64,000 nucleotides of DNA, taken from assembly GCA_023212645.1 (NCBI GenBank), contig JALBYC010000001.1, positions 558,001 to 622,000 of the forward strand, written 5' to 3'. Position numbers and translations under genes: made by a program. Of the stretch, positions 8,426-18,758 are shown in pieces; the stretch's first letter is position 1; each line of letters begins with the position of its first letter. This stretch comes from Farysia itapuensis. Its lineage: Eukaryota > Basidiomycota > Ustilaginomycetes > Ustilaginales > Ustilaginaceae. The notes under the pieces are model-generated. The model was not told the origin of the DNA. It was given only the letters and a program-made list of their open reading frames with translations, and ran no database searches.

Positions 8426-11400
8426 TTATGGCTTCCACCACTTCTTCTTCTTTTCGCCGGCGCCCGCACCGGTCGAGTGGGGCAAGACAGACGGATTGGA
8501 GTATCCCGATCGCGACGAGCTTTCATTGAGGTGACTGCGAGCCGGCAGAGCAGCACGAGCGATAGGATGTAGTGCATCAGGCTCGCTGGTTCTGGGAACC
8601 GAAAGGACGGACGGAGTGGCAGCTGAGGCTGCCATGGCTAGACCAGAAGAATGCCGTCGGCTGCCGTTCGGCTTGTCACTATAGGATGCGAGTCCACGAG
8701 CAGCAATATACTTAGACACTGGCATGCGTCCCGAGCGGGTCGGGCTGTCTGACATTTGAGGCGTGTACTGAGCATCTGGTTGAGCTTGCACAAGACCTCG
8801 AGGTGCCGCAGGTCGCGGACTCGACGAAACATGCTCAAAGGTTGAGCCGTCGTCGGCTTCCAGCAACACGTCGGTACCATGCGAGGACCAAGCGTCGTCA
8901 GAGTCCATGGGCAGTACCACAGATGTTGCCGAGCCGGCTCTCGCCCTTGATGCCTGTTTGATTGCCTCCGCGCGGTCGCGCGCCACTGCTGGTATTGGAG
9001 ACTCGGTTCTCGAGATTTGAGATTCCTTAATCGTCAAGGCGCGGTACGCTTCGCGTAACACCGCTTCCTCCGGGGGTTGCTGAGCCTGGCCTCGCGATGC
9101 GCGCTCGGTCGTTGGAGAATACGCTCTGTGCGTGGAAGTAAATCCCTTGACATTGGCTTCGCTGCTTCTTCGCGCCATAAAAGAGTATACCGCACTCTTT
9201 CGGTGTGACGCACTTTCTGAGACTTCCTCAGCTGCATTGCCAGGTTCAGCATGTGCAGAAGATGGGTTTGAAGGAGAGGACAAATCAGGACGCCTGAATC
9301 CGGAATTGATCGTCGCCCTACGGTTACGGTTGGGCGACGTCGTTCCAGTGTCGCTTGTTTGCCCGTTAGAGGCTTCTGCCTGGCCATTGACTAGAGAAGC
9401 AAGATGAGATTGGCTCAGGGGTGACACCGGCGAACTCGAGCTGTCGATCCACCGCCGTGACACATCACGAGGTTCTGTTTCGCTTCCTATACCGAGGTCC
9501 GTTTCGGGCTCACTGCGCGAACGAACGAACGTGATTGGCTGGGGGTCGAATCCCGCTCGCTGGACGTGTTGATCAGCCATCTCTTCGACTTTCTTGCATA
9601 TAGCCACAAAATCGTCCACCTTTCGGCGTACTATCGAACGCTTCCTGAGCAATTCGTGGGCCTCGGACTCGTCACAATCATGAATATCGCGAGCGCAGTC
9701 ATGCTGATCGAGTCGACTGCCGCCATTGTTGAAGATTGTTCGGGAAGCGTTGGTTTCCTCGACGGCATTGACAACGTACGACACGAATGACGCGAGTGCT
9801 AATGGCTGATCCAGCATGTACGGCGCTCTGGGCACTGATTCGCGATGTAGCGGCGATAATTTAGGTAGTCGTTGAAGCACCGCATCGTGAAGCTCCTTGT
9901 CATCGTCGTAGCGGAAGCCCAACATGTCGACCTTCGTCGCCTTTGGAGGCTCTGTGGACACGACTGTTATGTAATCGTCGTATGCCGATGAATAATTACG
10001 TAGAAAATCGTTGAGCGGCGCCAGTTCCCAGTCTTTGTCTTGGTCAAACGCTGCTCTTTTGCTTGCCATGGCCAGCAGCACCTTTGATAAAAGCAGCAAC
10101 TTTCTTTGCGCCACTCGGTTAGGCTGCGACGTCGTGAGACCATACATTTGCGGGGCATTGAGAGCCGCGCAAAACAGACGCAGGAATACAAAAGCGCCAA
10201 CACCCTGAATGCCGGGTCTGCTGGAGTTAGAGAGCCTGAATTTGTCATTGACTTTTGTGCGGATTTTGTTCAGCACCATACGCAGATCTGGCGGACAACG
10301 GTGACGCTGATTGTAGATATTTTGCCACAAAATTTCGCTGAGGGACCGCAAAGTCTGAGCGTGTATAGGTCCGTCCGGGACGATTTGCACCATGTTCAGG
10401 GACGACCCAGGTGTGTTGCGCTTGCCGCTTTCAAAGCCGTGATCACCGCTGGGCGCGTCCGATCTTTCAGTTTCGGGCTCGTTGCAAATCTTGCGCACGG
10501 TAGCGCCAAGGCAGTCATCGAGCCAAACAGGCGCAAGTAGACGCTGGAAGTGATCAACAGACCTTGACAAGAGCGTGTTAGCGCGGAAGAGTAGCTCCGG
10601 TTGCAACTTGTCTCCCCAGTCCAGGCTTTCGGATTCGATGAGGGCCGAAATGCTGTCTGTGATTGTGCCTGACGCCGCGTAGATGCGGGTCAGATATGAT
10701 ATGACCAAATCTTCGCGCAGTGTACTGGTCAATCCTTGGATCAGCTGGGCTGCATCGGCGGCATGTATACTTTGCTGGACTTGCTCATAGTTGGAGAGTG
10801 ACATGATTGTGGCCTCCCTCGCCTTGAGCGTCAACTTCAATTCACCGACGACACCTCGATGGAAGGTTGTGGGTAGTTTACCGTCATCTTCGTTTGACTG
10901 TTGCGAAGCATTTGATGGAAACGTCGTAATTGACCAGATCGGGAAGCGTCCTTCAATTTCTTCGTTGCGTCGCAGACTGTCCATCGGAATCTCGACGACG
11001 CCAAGAAGCATGTACTTGCTTGACGAGTTCGCACTCATACCTGCAATATTTGTCGTCGTCTTCTGCGTGGGATGCAGTACGTCGATGACAAGAAGATTCG
11101 TGGCCGGTTGGTCGAATAAACTGAATTTTTCAGCCTTGAAGGCATCAGCATTAGTACTAGGTCTTAGACTAGTCCGCGCCACTAGGTCTCCATCCAGACG
11201 AATGCGACAGTAACGGTCAAAAAGAGTACTTTCAAACAAGTCTCGCTCATCGCGTTTCTTTACTGCAGGAGTCTGTAGACTACCGGCATGACTGTAGTCC
11301 TCGTTGATGTAGCGTGATGCATCGTTGGCCGCATGGAAGAGTGGCGGTACACGCTCCTCAGTAGAGCTTGTATCATCGCCGACCAGTGACCGTGCCTCGG

Positions 11401-13006
11401 CATCCGGGGTGATGTGAGAACCAGCTCGACTCGATCCGCTTCCGTCATCGGCGTCCTGAGCTTGGAAGCTGCTCAAAGACGTTTTGGTGTGTTGACGCAC
11501 ACGAGATCCAGACCGCGAGCCAGATCTCGATCCAGAGCGAGACCCGCCCCTGGATGAACAAGATTCGGAGCCAGGCGAATCGTCGAAGTCCTCCTGTTTC
11601 CGACTCGTTAGTTTCTGAGGTGTAGAAAGAGGACGATCATTGCCCGCTGTGTTACCAGAGATGCTAGGATGTAGAGGGCTCTTGGGCGCCTCCAAAAGCT
11701 CGCTTGGCCAGCGGGGCATGATTGTTTTGGCCTCGTGGATTGTCAAATCGATTTGTCTGTAGATCCTGTAGGACTCTGTTGGCTCAGGAGTGTCAACCGG
11801 GCCGTACAGCTCCGGTCGTACGAAAATTTTCACCAGCGTGAGCCAGTACTGAAATTGGACGTTGGCAGGAAACTCGATAAAGACCTGATCGCTTTTGAGA
11901 CCTCGTTCGGCTGGAGAAGCTTCTCCCTTTGTTGACTCACTAGTAGCCAACTTGGGGTATATGCCAAGGACGTGTGGCCGGCCAAAGAGGGAGTCATGCA
12001 CAGGTCGCACGTCAGACGTTGACAGAAAGCTGCAATCGATCGAGTGTAACACGGAGCGGTCTTCACTCTGTATGACAAGAACGCCATCGTCTCGGAAAGT
12101 GGCTGTTGCTTTCTTCCAATGACCTGCCGGCGTAGCCGACGATGATTGTTGATTGAGCCGATTCTTACTCGGCTTCTCACGAAGCCAGTTCGGCGTTGAT
12201 CCACGGAAGCCAGAAGAGCGTTCGTAACTAGTATCGGGACCAACCTCGTCTTGAGGTCGAGACGAGCCTTGCTTTGACACTCTGACTTTTGCGTGTGATG
12301 AGTCGCGAAAGATGGCTGTACGCGATAGCGCCGAAGCTGACGGCTTGTAATTTGAGCTCCATACCATGACTGCTGCTGTCACTCCAATTTCTGAGCCTGG
12401 ACGAGGCTGGTCAGTGACAAAGGCATTCCGAGACCGACTGCGCCCAAACATGCTGTAAAACGGGCTCATCGAGCGGTCCGGAGAATTTGAGGAGGCGGCT
12501 ATCGCTGCTTGAGTTGCTGAGTCACTGTGACGCTCAAAGAGCGATCGCGGCCGGCTGGGAACAAAGTCGGGCTGCGGAGTACGTGCAGAGGGGGATGCGC
12601 GTCTAACTGGCATAGCAGAGACGTTCACGTCGGAGGACAGAAAGTGGCCAGCGCGCGTCGGAGAAGATTCAGGCTTGAGATGGCGTGCAGACGATGATTC
12701 CGCCGCTGGTCGGGCAATGCCTGATCCATGTGCCGTAGACGACTGCGCAAGATTCGTGAGAGATGCAGACGGTGGTAGCCAATGCGCGGATTGACTTTGC
12801 GCATACACGCGATCAAAACTTGAGCGTCTTGGGCGCTGAGGTCGCTCAAGTGCCTCGGGATGCGCGCTCATCTCGCGCCTTGAGTCCGCCAGCGGTATTG
12901 CCTGGGGCGCTCGGCGATTGTCGTTCGACGGCCCACTTTGTTCCAGGGGCAAGCGGCGCAAAGAGGCGGGTTCAACTCTTCGCGTATGCCCGCTGGAATC
13001 GTCCAT
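8426..13006 (-). CDS. PH-C2-RasGAP protein (Bud2/SynGAP-like)
   Basis: This is a 1526-aa GTPase-activating protein for a Ras/Rap-type small GTPase, probably acting at the cortex in polarity. It is encoded in a single exon from ATG 13006. A disordered Ser/Arg-rich N-terminus (1-290) precedes a PH-like region (about 295-400). A C2 domain begins at about 415 and is interrupted by a low-complexity insert (450-585, with a GSRS repeat at 487-502), ending near 735. The RasGAP domain spans about 755-1010. The arginine finger is Arg808 in LLFRAN, and the stabilising FLR motif is at 941-943. The remaining ~500 residues are largely disordered, with a basic/aromatic KKKKWWKP end. Assignment to Bud2 versus another PH-C2-RasGAP rests on architecture only. 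Confidence 0.85.
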   Translation of the reverse strand: MDDSSGHTRRVEPASLRRLPLEQSGPSNDNRRAPQAIPLADSRREMSAHPEALERPQRPRRSSFDRVYAQSQSAHWLPPSASLTNLAQSSTAHGSGIARPAAESSSARHLKPESSPTRAGHFLSSDVNVSAMPVRRASPSARTPQPDFVPSRPRSLFERHSDSATQAAIAASSNSPDRSMSPFYSMFGRSRSRNAFVTDQPRPGSEIGVTAAVMVWSSNYKPSASALSRTAIFRDSSHAKVRVSKQGSSRPQDEVGPDTSYERSSGFRGSTPNWLREKPSKNRLNQQSSSATPAGHWKKATATFRDDGVLVIQSEDRSVLHSIDCSFLSTSDVRPVHDSLFGRPHVLGIYPKLATSESTKGEASPAERGLKSDQVFIEFPANVQFQYWLTLVKIFVRPELYGPVDTPEPTESYRIYRQIDLTIHEAKTIMPRWPSELLEAPKSPLHPSISGNTAGNDRPLSTPQKLTSRKQEDFDDSPGSESCSSRGGSRSGSRSGSRSGSRVRQHTKTSLSSFQAQDADDGSGSSRAGSHITPDAEARSLVGDDTSSTEERVPPLFHAANDASRYINEDYSHAGSLQTPAVKKRDERDLFESTLFDRYCRIRLDGDLVARTSLRPSTNADAFKAEKFSLFDQPATNLLVIDVLHPTQKTTTNIAGMSANSSSKYMLLGVVEIPMDSLRRNEEIEGRFPIWSITTFPSNASQQSNEDDGKLPTTFHRGVVGELKLTLKAREATIMSLSNYEQVQQSIHAADAAQLIQGLTSTLREDLVISYLTRIYAASGTITDSISALIESESLDWGDKLQPELLFRANTLLSRSVDHFQRLLAPVWLDDCLGATVRKICNEPETERSDAPSGDHGFESGKRNTPGSSLNMVQIVPDGPIHAQTLRSLSEILWQNIYNQRHRCPPDLRMVLNKIRTKVNDKFRLSNSSRPGIQGVGAFVFLRLFCAALNAPQMYGLTTSQPNRVAQRKLLLLSKVLLAMASKRAAFDQDKDWELAPLNDFLRNYSSAYDDYITVVSTEPPKATKVDMLGFRYDDDKELHDAVLQRLPKLSPLHRESVPRAPYMLDQPLALASFVSYVVNAVEETNASRTIFNNGGSRLDQHDCARDIHDCDESEAHELLRKRSIVRRKVDDFVAICKKVEEMADQHVQRAGFDPQPITFVRSRSEPETDLGIGSETEPRDVSRRWIDSSSSPVSPLSQSHLASLVNGQAEASNGQTSDTGTTSPNRNRRATINSGFRRPDLSSPSNPSSAHAEPGNAAEEVSESASHRKSAVYSFMARRSSEANVKGFTSTHRAYSPTTERASRGQAQQPPEEAVLREAYRALTIKESQISRTESPIPAVARDRAEAIKQASRARAGSATSVVLPMDSDDAWSSHGTDVLLEADDGSTFEHVSSSPRPAAPRGLVQAQPDAQYTPQMSDSPTRSGRMPVSKYIAARGLASYSDKPNGSRRHSSGLAMAASAATPSVLSVPRTSEPDALHPIARAALPARSHLNESSSRSGYSNPSVLPHSTGAGAGEKKKKWWKP

Positions 13007-13503
13007 GGTGATTAAGCTTTCTGCAAGTTTGCGGCGCGCTTAGTTTATTAAAGTGGTATGCAGTGTAACATGATCTGCACCGATACGAGTCAATCGAGGT
13101 AGTGTGCCATTCGGATACTCGAGTAGTTATATGCTGAACAATGCTCTTGAGGAAGGGGACATAGTGTGAGCAGACTGACACAACAATAGGACGCGGAGAA
13201 AGGTGGGGTTACTAAGCGCGCTTGACGTGCCGTGGGCTGGCCGAGCAGCCGCGAGCCCGATGCAAGCCCGTCAGGTCACGTGAAATTCCGAAGCTTGTTC
13301 CCGATCAGGCGTTGTCGGCACGAGCACGCCATTCGAACGATTTTCAGAAATCCAGACTGGAAGAAAAATCGCGCGGTCAGACCATGGCGAGGTAGAGGCT
13401 GTAGAGCACGAGCACGTTCCTAGTCCGTGCTTTTTTTTCGAGAAGATCTACAAGTTTCACGTACACCACCTCCTCCCTTCTGCATTCCTGAATCGTTTTC
13501 ATC
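13007..13503. promoter_or_regulatory. Divergent promoter of RasGAP and SAM synthetase
   Basis: This 497-bp region lies between divergent genes. It holds a TCACGTGA palindrome at 13276-13283 and a pyrimidine-rich leader before the SAM synthetase ATG. No intron or RNA gene was recognised. Confidence 0.5.
13276..13283. promoter_or_regulatory. TCACGTGA palindrome upstream of SAM synthetase
   Basis: This is a perfect Cbf1-type palindrome about 220 bp upstream of the SAM synthetase start. In yeasts, Cbf1 sites of this form control sulfur and methionine genes. Use of the site here is inferred. Confidence 0.5.
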
Positions 13504-14679
13504 ATGGCTGCCAGTCTTCGTGTTCTGCCCCAGGGCCACTTTCTCTTCACCTCCGAGTCCGTCGGAGAGGGCCACCCTGACAAGATCTGTGACCAGGTCT
13601 CGGACGCCATCCTCGATGCCTGCCTGCGGGAGGACCCGAATTCCAAGGTCGCTTGCGAGACTGCCTGCAAGACCGGTATGATTATGGTCTTTGGCGAAAT
13701 CACCACCAAAGCTTTGCTCGACTACCAAAAAGTCATTCGCGACACCATCAAGCAGATCGGGTACGACTCTTCTGAAAAGGGCTTTGATTACAAGACATGC
13801 AACGTGCTCGTTGCCATTGAGCAGCAGTCGCCCGACATTGCTCAAGGTCTTGATCACGGTTCCCTTGAAGACCATGGAGCTGGCGACCAAGGCATCATGT
13901 TTGGCTACGCTACTGACGAGACCCCCGAAATGATGCCCATGACCCTGATGCTGGCACACAAGCTCAACTTTGCCATGTCTGCTGCACGACGCGATGGGTC
14001 GCTCGGCTGGCTTCGACCCGATTCCAAGACTCAGGTCACCGTCGAGTACAAGAAGGATGGCGGTGCTACCATTCCTCTCCGAGTCGACACGATCGTTATC
14101 TCGACGCAACACGCTGAGGAGATCTCAACCGAAGAACTCCGAAAGGAAATCATTGAAAAGATTGTCAAGAAAGTCATCCCAAGCAACCTCTTGGACCAGG
14201 ACACAATCTACCATATCCAGCCCTCAGGCCGCTTCGTTATCGGTGGACCGCAAGGTGACGCTGGTCTGACTGGGCGAAAGATTATCGTGGACACTTACGG
14301 CGGTTGGGGCGCACACGGCGGAGGTGCTTTCTCTGGCAAGGACTTTTCCAAGGTCGACCGATCGGCTGCCTACACAGCGAGATGGGTCGCAAAATCCCTT
14401 GTGGCTGCTGGTCTTGCGCGACGTGTCCTCGTACAATTCTCGTACGCCATCGGTGTCGCGGATCCTCTTTCCGTATTCGTCGACACCTACGGCACCGGCA
14501 AGAAGTCGGACGAGGAGCTCGTCAAAATCATTCGATCCAACTTCAACCTTCGACCCGGAGTCATCGTCAAGGATCTTGGTCTGCAGAGGCCCCAGTACCT
14601 CGCTACCGCTGCTGGTGGTCACTTTGGCCGTGAGAACGAAGGCTTCGAATGGGAGAAGCCCAAGCAGCTCAAGTTCTAA
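13504..14679 (+). CDS. SAM2: S-adenosylmethionine synthetase
   Basis: This cytosolic enzyme makes S-adenosylmethionine from ATP and methionine. The protein is 391 aa, the normal eukaryotic length, in a single exon from ATG 13504. Diagnostic motifs are [15 protein letters not shown] (about 21-35, methionine and Mg site), [12 protein letters not shown] (126-137, the MAT signature hexapeptide with nucleotide contacts), and [21 protein letters not shown] (around residues 250-275, the second signature). All family landmarks look intact. A Cbf1-type site lies in the promoter. The name is used in the generic yeast sense, because paralogues outside the window cannot be excluded. Confidence 0.97.
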   Translation: MAASLRVLPQGHFLFTSESVGEGHPDKICDQVSDAILDACLREDPNSKVACETACKTGMIMVFGEITTKALLDYQKVIRDTIKQIGYDSSEKGFDYKTCNVLVAIEQQSPDIAQGLDHGSLEDHGAGDQGIMFGYATDETPEMMPMTLMLAHKLNFAMSAARRDGSLGWLRPDSKTQVTVEYKKDGGATIPLRVDTIVISTQHAEEISTEELRKEIIEKIVKKVIPSNLLDQDTIYHIQPSGRFVIGGPQGDAGLTGRKIIVDTYGGWGAHGGGAFSGKDFSKVDRSAAYTARWVAKSLVAAGLARRVLVQFSYAIGVADPLSVFVDTYGTGKKSDEELVKIIRSNFNLRPGVIVKDLGLQRPQYLATAAGGHFGRENEGFEWEKPKQLKF

Positions 14680-15023
14680 AGGGTGTTTTGCCCTCAAAAT
14701 CTGGTCGATTCAACATCGTTACCGCTGTCTCGAAGACCTCTTTTTCTACATCTTTCGCTTTTCTTTCTTAACAACGTCACTCTTTGTCCATGTCGTGTAG
14801 TGTAAGTCCCCTGTCTCACTTCTTTTCCTCTCCAGCATAGATCCCCTCTACTCCATATGTACTACCTCTGCAACTCAGTCTGTCTCGGCGCGCCTTTTGT
14901 CCGACCGGGCACACAAAGCATCATCATTGTCTAGCAGTAATACCAATATCACTTCAACTGTGAAATATCGTATGACCGCGCGAAGACGCTGTAGCTATAT
15001 TTGCAAACGTGCCAAATTCTCTA
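14680..15023. other. Convergent 3' region, SAM synthetase/permease
   Basis: This 344-bp stretch lies between two converging genes. It is T/C-rich just after the SAM synthetase stop. Nothing else was recognised. Confidence 0.4.
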
Positions 15024-16889
15024 TCAAGCAATGATTCTACCTACGAGTTTCTTCGGATTTTTGTACCAGGGCTTTTGCAGAGGCTTCTCAATTGGGAGGT
15101 CTGCAGATTCGTCGAGTTCGGGCACTTCTTCGATCAGACGTCTGCCAGTATCCAAATCGATCTCGTCGAGTGTGAGGCTGTGCAAGAACAGAGATGTCAG
15201 TCAAAGCCCAGAAGAAGCACGAATCTGAAGCGACTTACATTTTGGTCTTGTGCCAGAATTTCCATCCAAAGTAGAAAACGGCAGCGACAGGGATGACGAT
15301 GTAAGCCACAACTATGTCTGCGGCCTTTCTTGGGTTCAGGAAAGTGGTGTAACCTTGGAAGAAGACCAGAACAATGTTGAGAATTAGAGCTGTCCAGGTG
15401 CCGTAAGGATACAGCCACGCACGGAAAGGCAATTCGGCTAAAGAATGACCTTGGTGATGCCAGGCTTTGCGAAAGCGAATGTGACAAAAGCAGATGCTTG
15501 CAAACACCAAGAATGTCGACACACCGCTCACGTTGAGAATGTACGTAAAGACCTGGCCCGAGCCAGCGCTGATCGACAGCAAAGATATCAATGCGACAAT
15601 GTTGGACAGAAGAAGCGCTGGAACGGGGACCTTGCCCTTCTTGGTAGTCCAACCAAGAATTTTGGGAGCTCTTCCAGTCGCGCCAAGCGATTGCAGCGTT
15701 CTCGAGGCAATGTAGAGCGACGAATTGCCCGCAGAAATGACTGAGAGAATAATCAAGCCATTGATGACGCTCGCAGCTGCTGTGATTCCGCCCCTTTGCA
15801 GAGCAATTGTGAGAGGGGAGCTATCAAGGTACGCATGTCAGCGAATGCCTTATTACAGCAACTTTCACGGCATACTTACGCTGAGGCTTTCGAGTTCGCG
15901 GACACAAGGGACGGGTCGTTACTTGGAACGTTCAGGCCGATGAAAAAAATGGTTCCCAGATATAAAACCAAGATGCGATAAAACACGGAGCGAATGGCCA
16001 AAGGTACTGCCTTGGCCGGATTACGGGCCTCTGCAGCGGTGAGTGCTACGGCTTCTGTACCTGCGAAAAGTGTGGCGGCGACCACCAACACTCGCGCAAT
16101 GCCGTTGAGGGCGTCAAGGCCACTTCCTATGAAAGGCCCGGGGTCTTGAAAATAGCGGAAGCCAATGTAACCTTGATCGCCACCAGCTCCCCCTGTGTTG
16201 ATAACGATACTTAGGATGAAAAACACGGCCAGTCCGAGAACTTTGATCGTGGCCAGTACCATCTCGATTTCACCAAAGGCAAGAACCCCGATGAACGAGA
16301 CGAAGAGGAGCACGACCCAGAACATGGCTATCCATGCTCCAACGGGCACAACTTGGGCGCCTGGCCAGAAGCGAATGACGATGGCTACGGCATTGTACTC
16401 GTTTGCGAGAACACTTACCCAGAGTTCCCAATAAACCCACCCGGTCACGAAGCCGAGGGCAGGATCAACCCATCTACCTGCGTATTCGATGAAAGAGCCT
16501 CGAATCGCAAAGATGGTCGCCATCTCGCCAAGTGCTTGCAGAACGAAGTAGACAATGCCGCCTGTAACTGCGAACGCAATAAGTGCGCCTACTGGCCCAG
16601 CTGATGCAAGTGCATTGCCGGACCCGACCAGCAGACCGGGCCCGATGATTCCGCCAATAGCAATCATAACCATGTGTCGAGTCTTCAACGCTCTTCGGAG
16701 CTCTTCAGGTGGCTGGATGGGACTGCCACTGTCATCAGGTCCAGCCGCAGTCTTTTCCAAATCGCTGGGCGAGTTTCTCGAGGTGGAAGAGTCAGCCGAT
16801 GTCACTGCTGTGCCTTGAGCATACCTTGGCTCAGAGTGTGGCGTCGCTGATGCAGCTATGCTGTCTGCGTCACCTTCGTGTCGTGACAT
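15024..16889 (-). CDS. Amino-acid permease (APC superfamily, YAT type)
   Basis: This is a plasma-membrane amino-acid:proton symporter with about 12 transmembrane segments and 581 aa. Three exons on the minus strand (16889-15880, 15820-15239, 15177-15024) are separated by introns of 59 and 61 nt with GTAAGT donors. After a hydrophilic, Ser-rich N-terminus (about 75 aa), the first membrane segment carries ALKTRHMVMIAIGGIIGPGLLVGSG, split here as LKTRHMVMIAIGG plus GPGLLVGSG, the permease signature. The C-terminus has a hydrophilic TGRR...PWYKNP tail typical of fungal permeases. An upstream in-frame ATG at 17012 would add 41 residues. I prefer 16889. The substrate cannot be told from sequence. 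Confidence 0.93.
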
Positions 16890-17436
16890 GGTGTGGCGGT
16901 GGGAAAGCAAGGTGGAATCTAGCGAGTTCCTCTCGCTTGTGCCAAGATCGAACCGCAAAGTCGGACTTTGTAACCGAAGATTTACACGAAATTTATATGC
17001 TGTTGTGGACATGTGGACCCTGTTGAGCTACAAATCATGACATTCTGCCTGATTTGCACGCCACTGCGTTCCTGACTTTCTCTGCTGTTGATGCCCCAGC
17101 TTAATAAGCAGGCCCTTTCGACATACCGCTGTCAGTAGGACTCTGAGCGCGCTCGTGCTACCTGCCTTCCGCAGCTGTTTCAGCCTGACTAAGTCGAGCA
17201 CCGACCTTTGAAACGACGCTCGCAATCTAGCGTTGACAAGCTCCGTGCGTCTTTGGCTACATCATTACCTGTGATTTGCCATCGAGCAACCTTGAGTCAA
17301 ATTTCCGCGTTACTCAATCAAGACAACCGCGAGACAAAGCAAGGCAGACGCGAAGTCAAATTAATGGTCAAGATCTTTATTGAAAAGAATTTGTGTGTAT
17401 ACAGTCGAAAGCAGCAAGAGCTACGTAGATGACGAT
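16890..17436. other. Intergenic upstream of the permease
   Basis: This 547-bp stretch holds the permease promoter and the 3' flank of ATP3. It contains the alternative in-frame permease ATG at 17012. No RNA gene or repeat was seen. Confidence 0.4.
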
Positions 17437-18375
17437 CTAGAGAGCCGAAGCACCAGTAATGATGTCGACCAAATCATTGGTGATGGCTGCTTGACGGCCA
17501 CGATTGTACACCATCTGCAACGAAGAAATCATGTCGCCGGCGTTCTTGGAGGCATTGTCCATGGCGTTACGCTTCGAGTTGATTTCGGAGGCGTGTCCCT
17601 CGACAAGCGCAGCGAAGATAGCATTGGTGAACGAGAATTCGGCAAGATCGCGAGTAGCATCGTCTTCTTGCTCGTACAGCTTGAAACCGGGAGCATTGCG
17701 GAGTGACTCCTCACTGTACACTTCAATGACATCCGATTCGAACGAGATGGCAGAGACATATTTGTTATAGATGAGGTTGACCTTGTCGAACTTGATGCCG
17801 CTCTTGATGATCTGGTCAGAGATGGCAGCAGCATCAGCGTAAGTAGGGACGTCCTTGCCGACCTGATTGAAGGAGAGAGCAATGTTTTTGCCCAGCGTTC
17901 GACTGAGCTGTGCTTTGGACTTTTCACCCAAAACAATGATGGCAGGTCCCTCGCTGCTTTGCGCATCAGCAGCTCCAGGGCCGATCTTCTTGAACTCAGC
18001 CTTAGTTCGTTTGGTGACAGACGAGTGAATACCACCGCAAAGGCCCTTGTCGGAGGAAACAACGACGAAAAGCTGTCGTCCACCTTCAGGCGCAACAGCT
18101 TCAGACTTGACAAAGATTTCGTTGTTGGCCACACCGTAAGCCTTGGCAGCAGCCATGGCTCGCTGTGCCTTGTTGAGCTTGGTTGAAGCAATCATCTTCA
18201 TGGACTTGGTGATCTTCTCGATGTTCTTGACCGACTTGATTCGCTGTTCGGTCTCGCGCAGAGGAGCAGCCTGTGCGGTGGACGAGTGAAATCCGGCCCG
18301 GGCAGCCATGACAATAGGGGTAGCCGGGGTGAGACCCATCAGTGCGGGTCGAGCTGCGCGAGGAAGCATCGCCAT
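17437..18375 (-). CDS. ATP3: Mitochondrial ATP synthase gamma subunit
   Basis: This is the central rotor stalk subunit of F1-ATPase in the mitochondrial matrix. The 312-aa protein is a single exon from ATG 18375. The open frame extends four codons upstream without an ATG. A presequence rich in Ala and Arg is followed by the N-terminal gamma helix (RIKSVKNIEKITKSMKMIASTKL). The middle carries SSDKGLCGGIHSS, a strong family motif. The C-terminal helix holds EINSKRNAMDNASKNAGDMI, giving the conserved gamma signature. Length is normal. Divergent from eIF2-beta. Confidence 0.96.
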   Translation of the reverse strand: MAMLPRAARPALMGLTPATPIVMAARAGFHSSTAQAAPLRETEQRIKSVKNIEKITKSMKMIASTKLNKAQRAMAAAKAYGVANNEIFVKSEAVAPEGGRQLFVVVSSDKGLCGGIHSSVTKRTKAEFKKIGPGAADAQSSEGPAIIVLGEKSKAQLSRTLGKNIALSFNQVGKDVPTYADAAAISDQIIKSGIKFDKVNLIYNKYVSAISFESDVIEVYSEESLRNAPGFKLYEQEDDATRDLAEFSFTNAIFAALVEGHASEINSKRNAMDNASKNAGDMISSLQMVYNRGRQAAITNDLVDIITGASAL

Positions 18376-18758
18376 TGTGATGGACAAGACGGAGGTGCAA
18401 ATTGGACGATGGAGATTAGGTGGTGGTGTACAATCGTCAAGGCGATGAGCAATTGAGCGACCAGCCGGGCGATTTGGCTCGATTGCCTGTCTCGATTTCT
18501 TCCGTTCTCGACATACGTCGGTACCGATACTTGTAATCGTTTACGAGTTGTTATGATTTGAATTTTATAAATGCACGAGTGGCGATCACAAAACGGCAAA
18601 ATTACATGGACTGATGGCTTTATTCGCGCGAGTGAGGATATTAGGAAGAAAGTGCGAAGCGCAGCACCGTCACAGTATTGAGTCAGACACTCACAGTGAC
18701 CGCAGAAAATCCTGCTTCGCTAACTTTCACAACGCTAGCGCGCAGTCAGGTTGCAAGC
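18376..18758. promoter_or_regulatory. Divergent promoter of ATP3 and eIF2-beta
   Basis: This 383-bp intergenic region lies between divergent genes. The eIF2-beta frame stays open upstream to 18678 but has no ATG there. No factor site was recognised. Confidence 0.4.

Noticed and set aside
13420..14112. 230-codon minus-strand ORF
   Set aside because: It is antisense to SAM synthetase.
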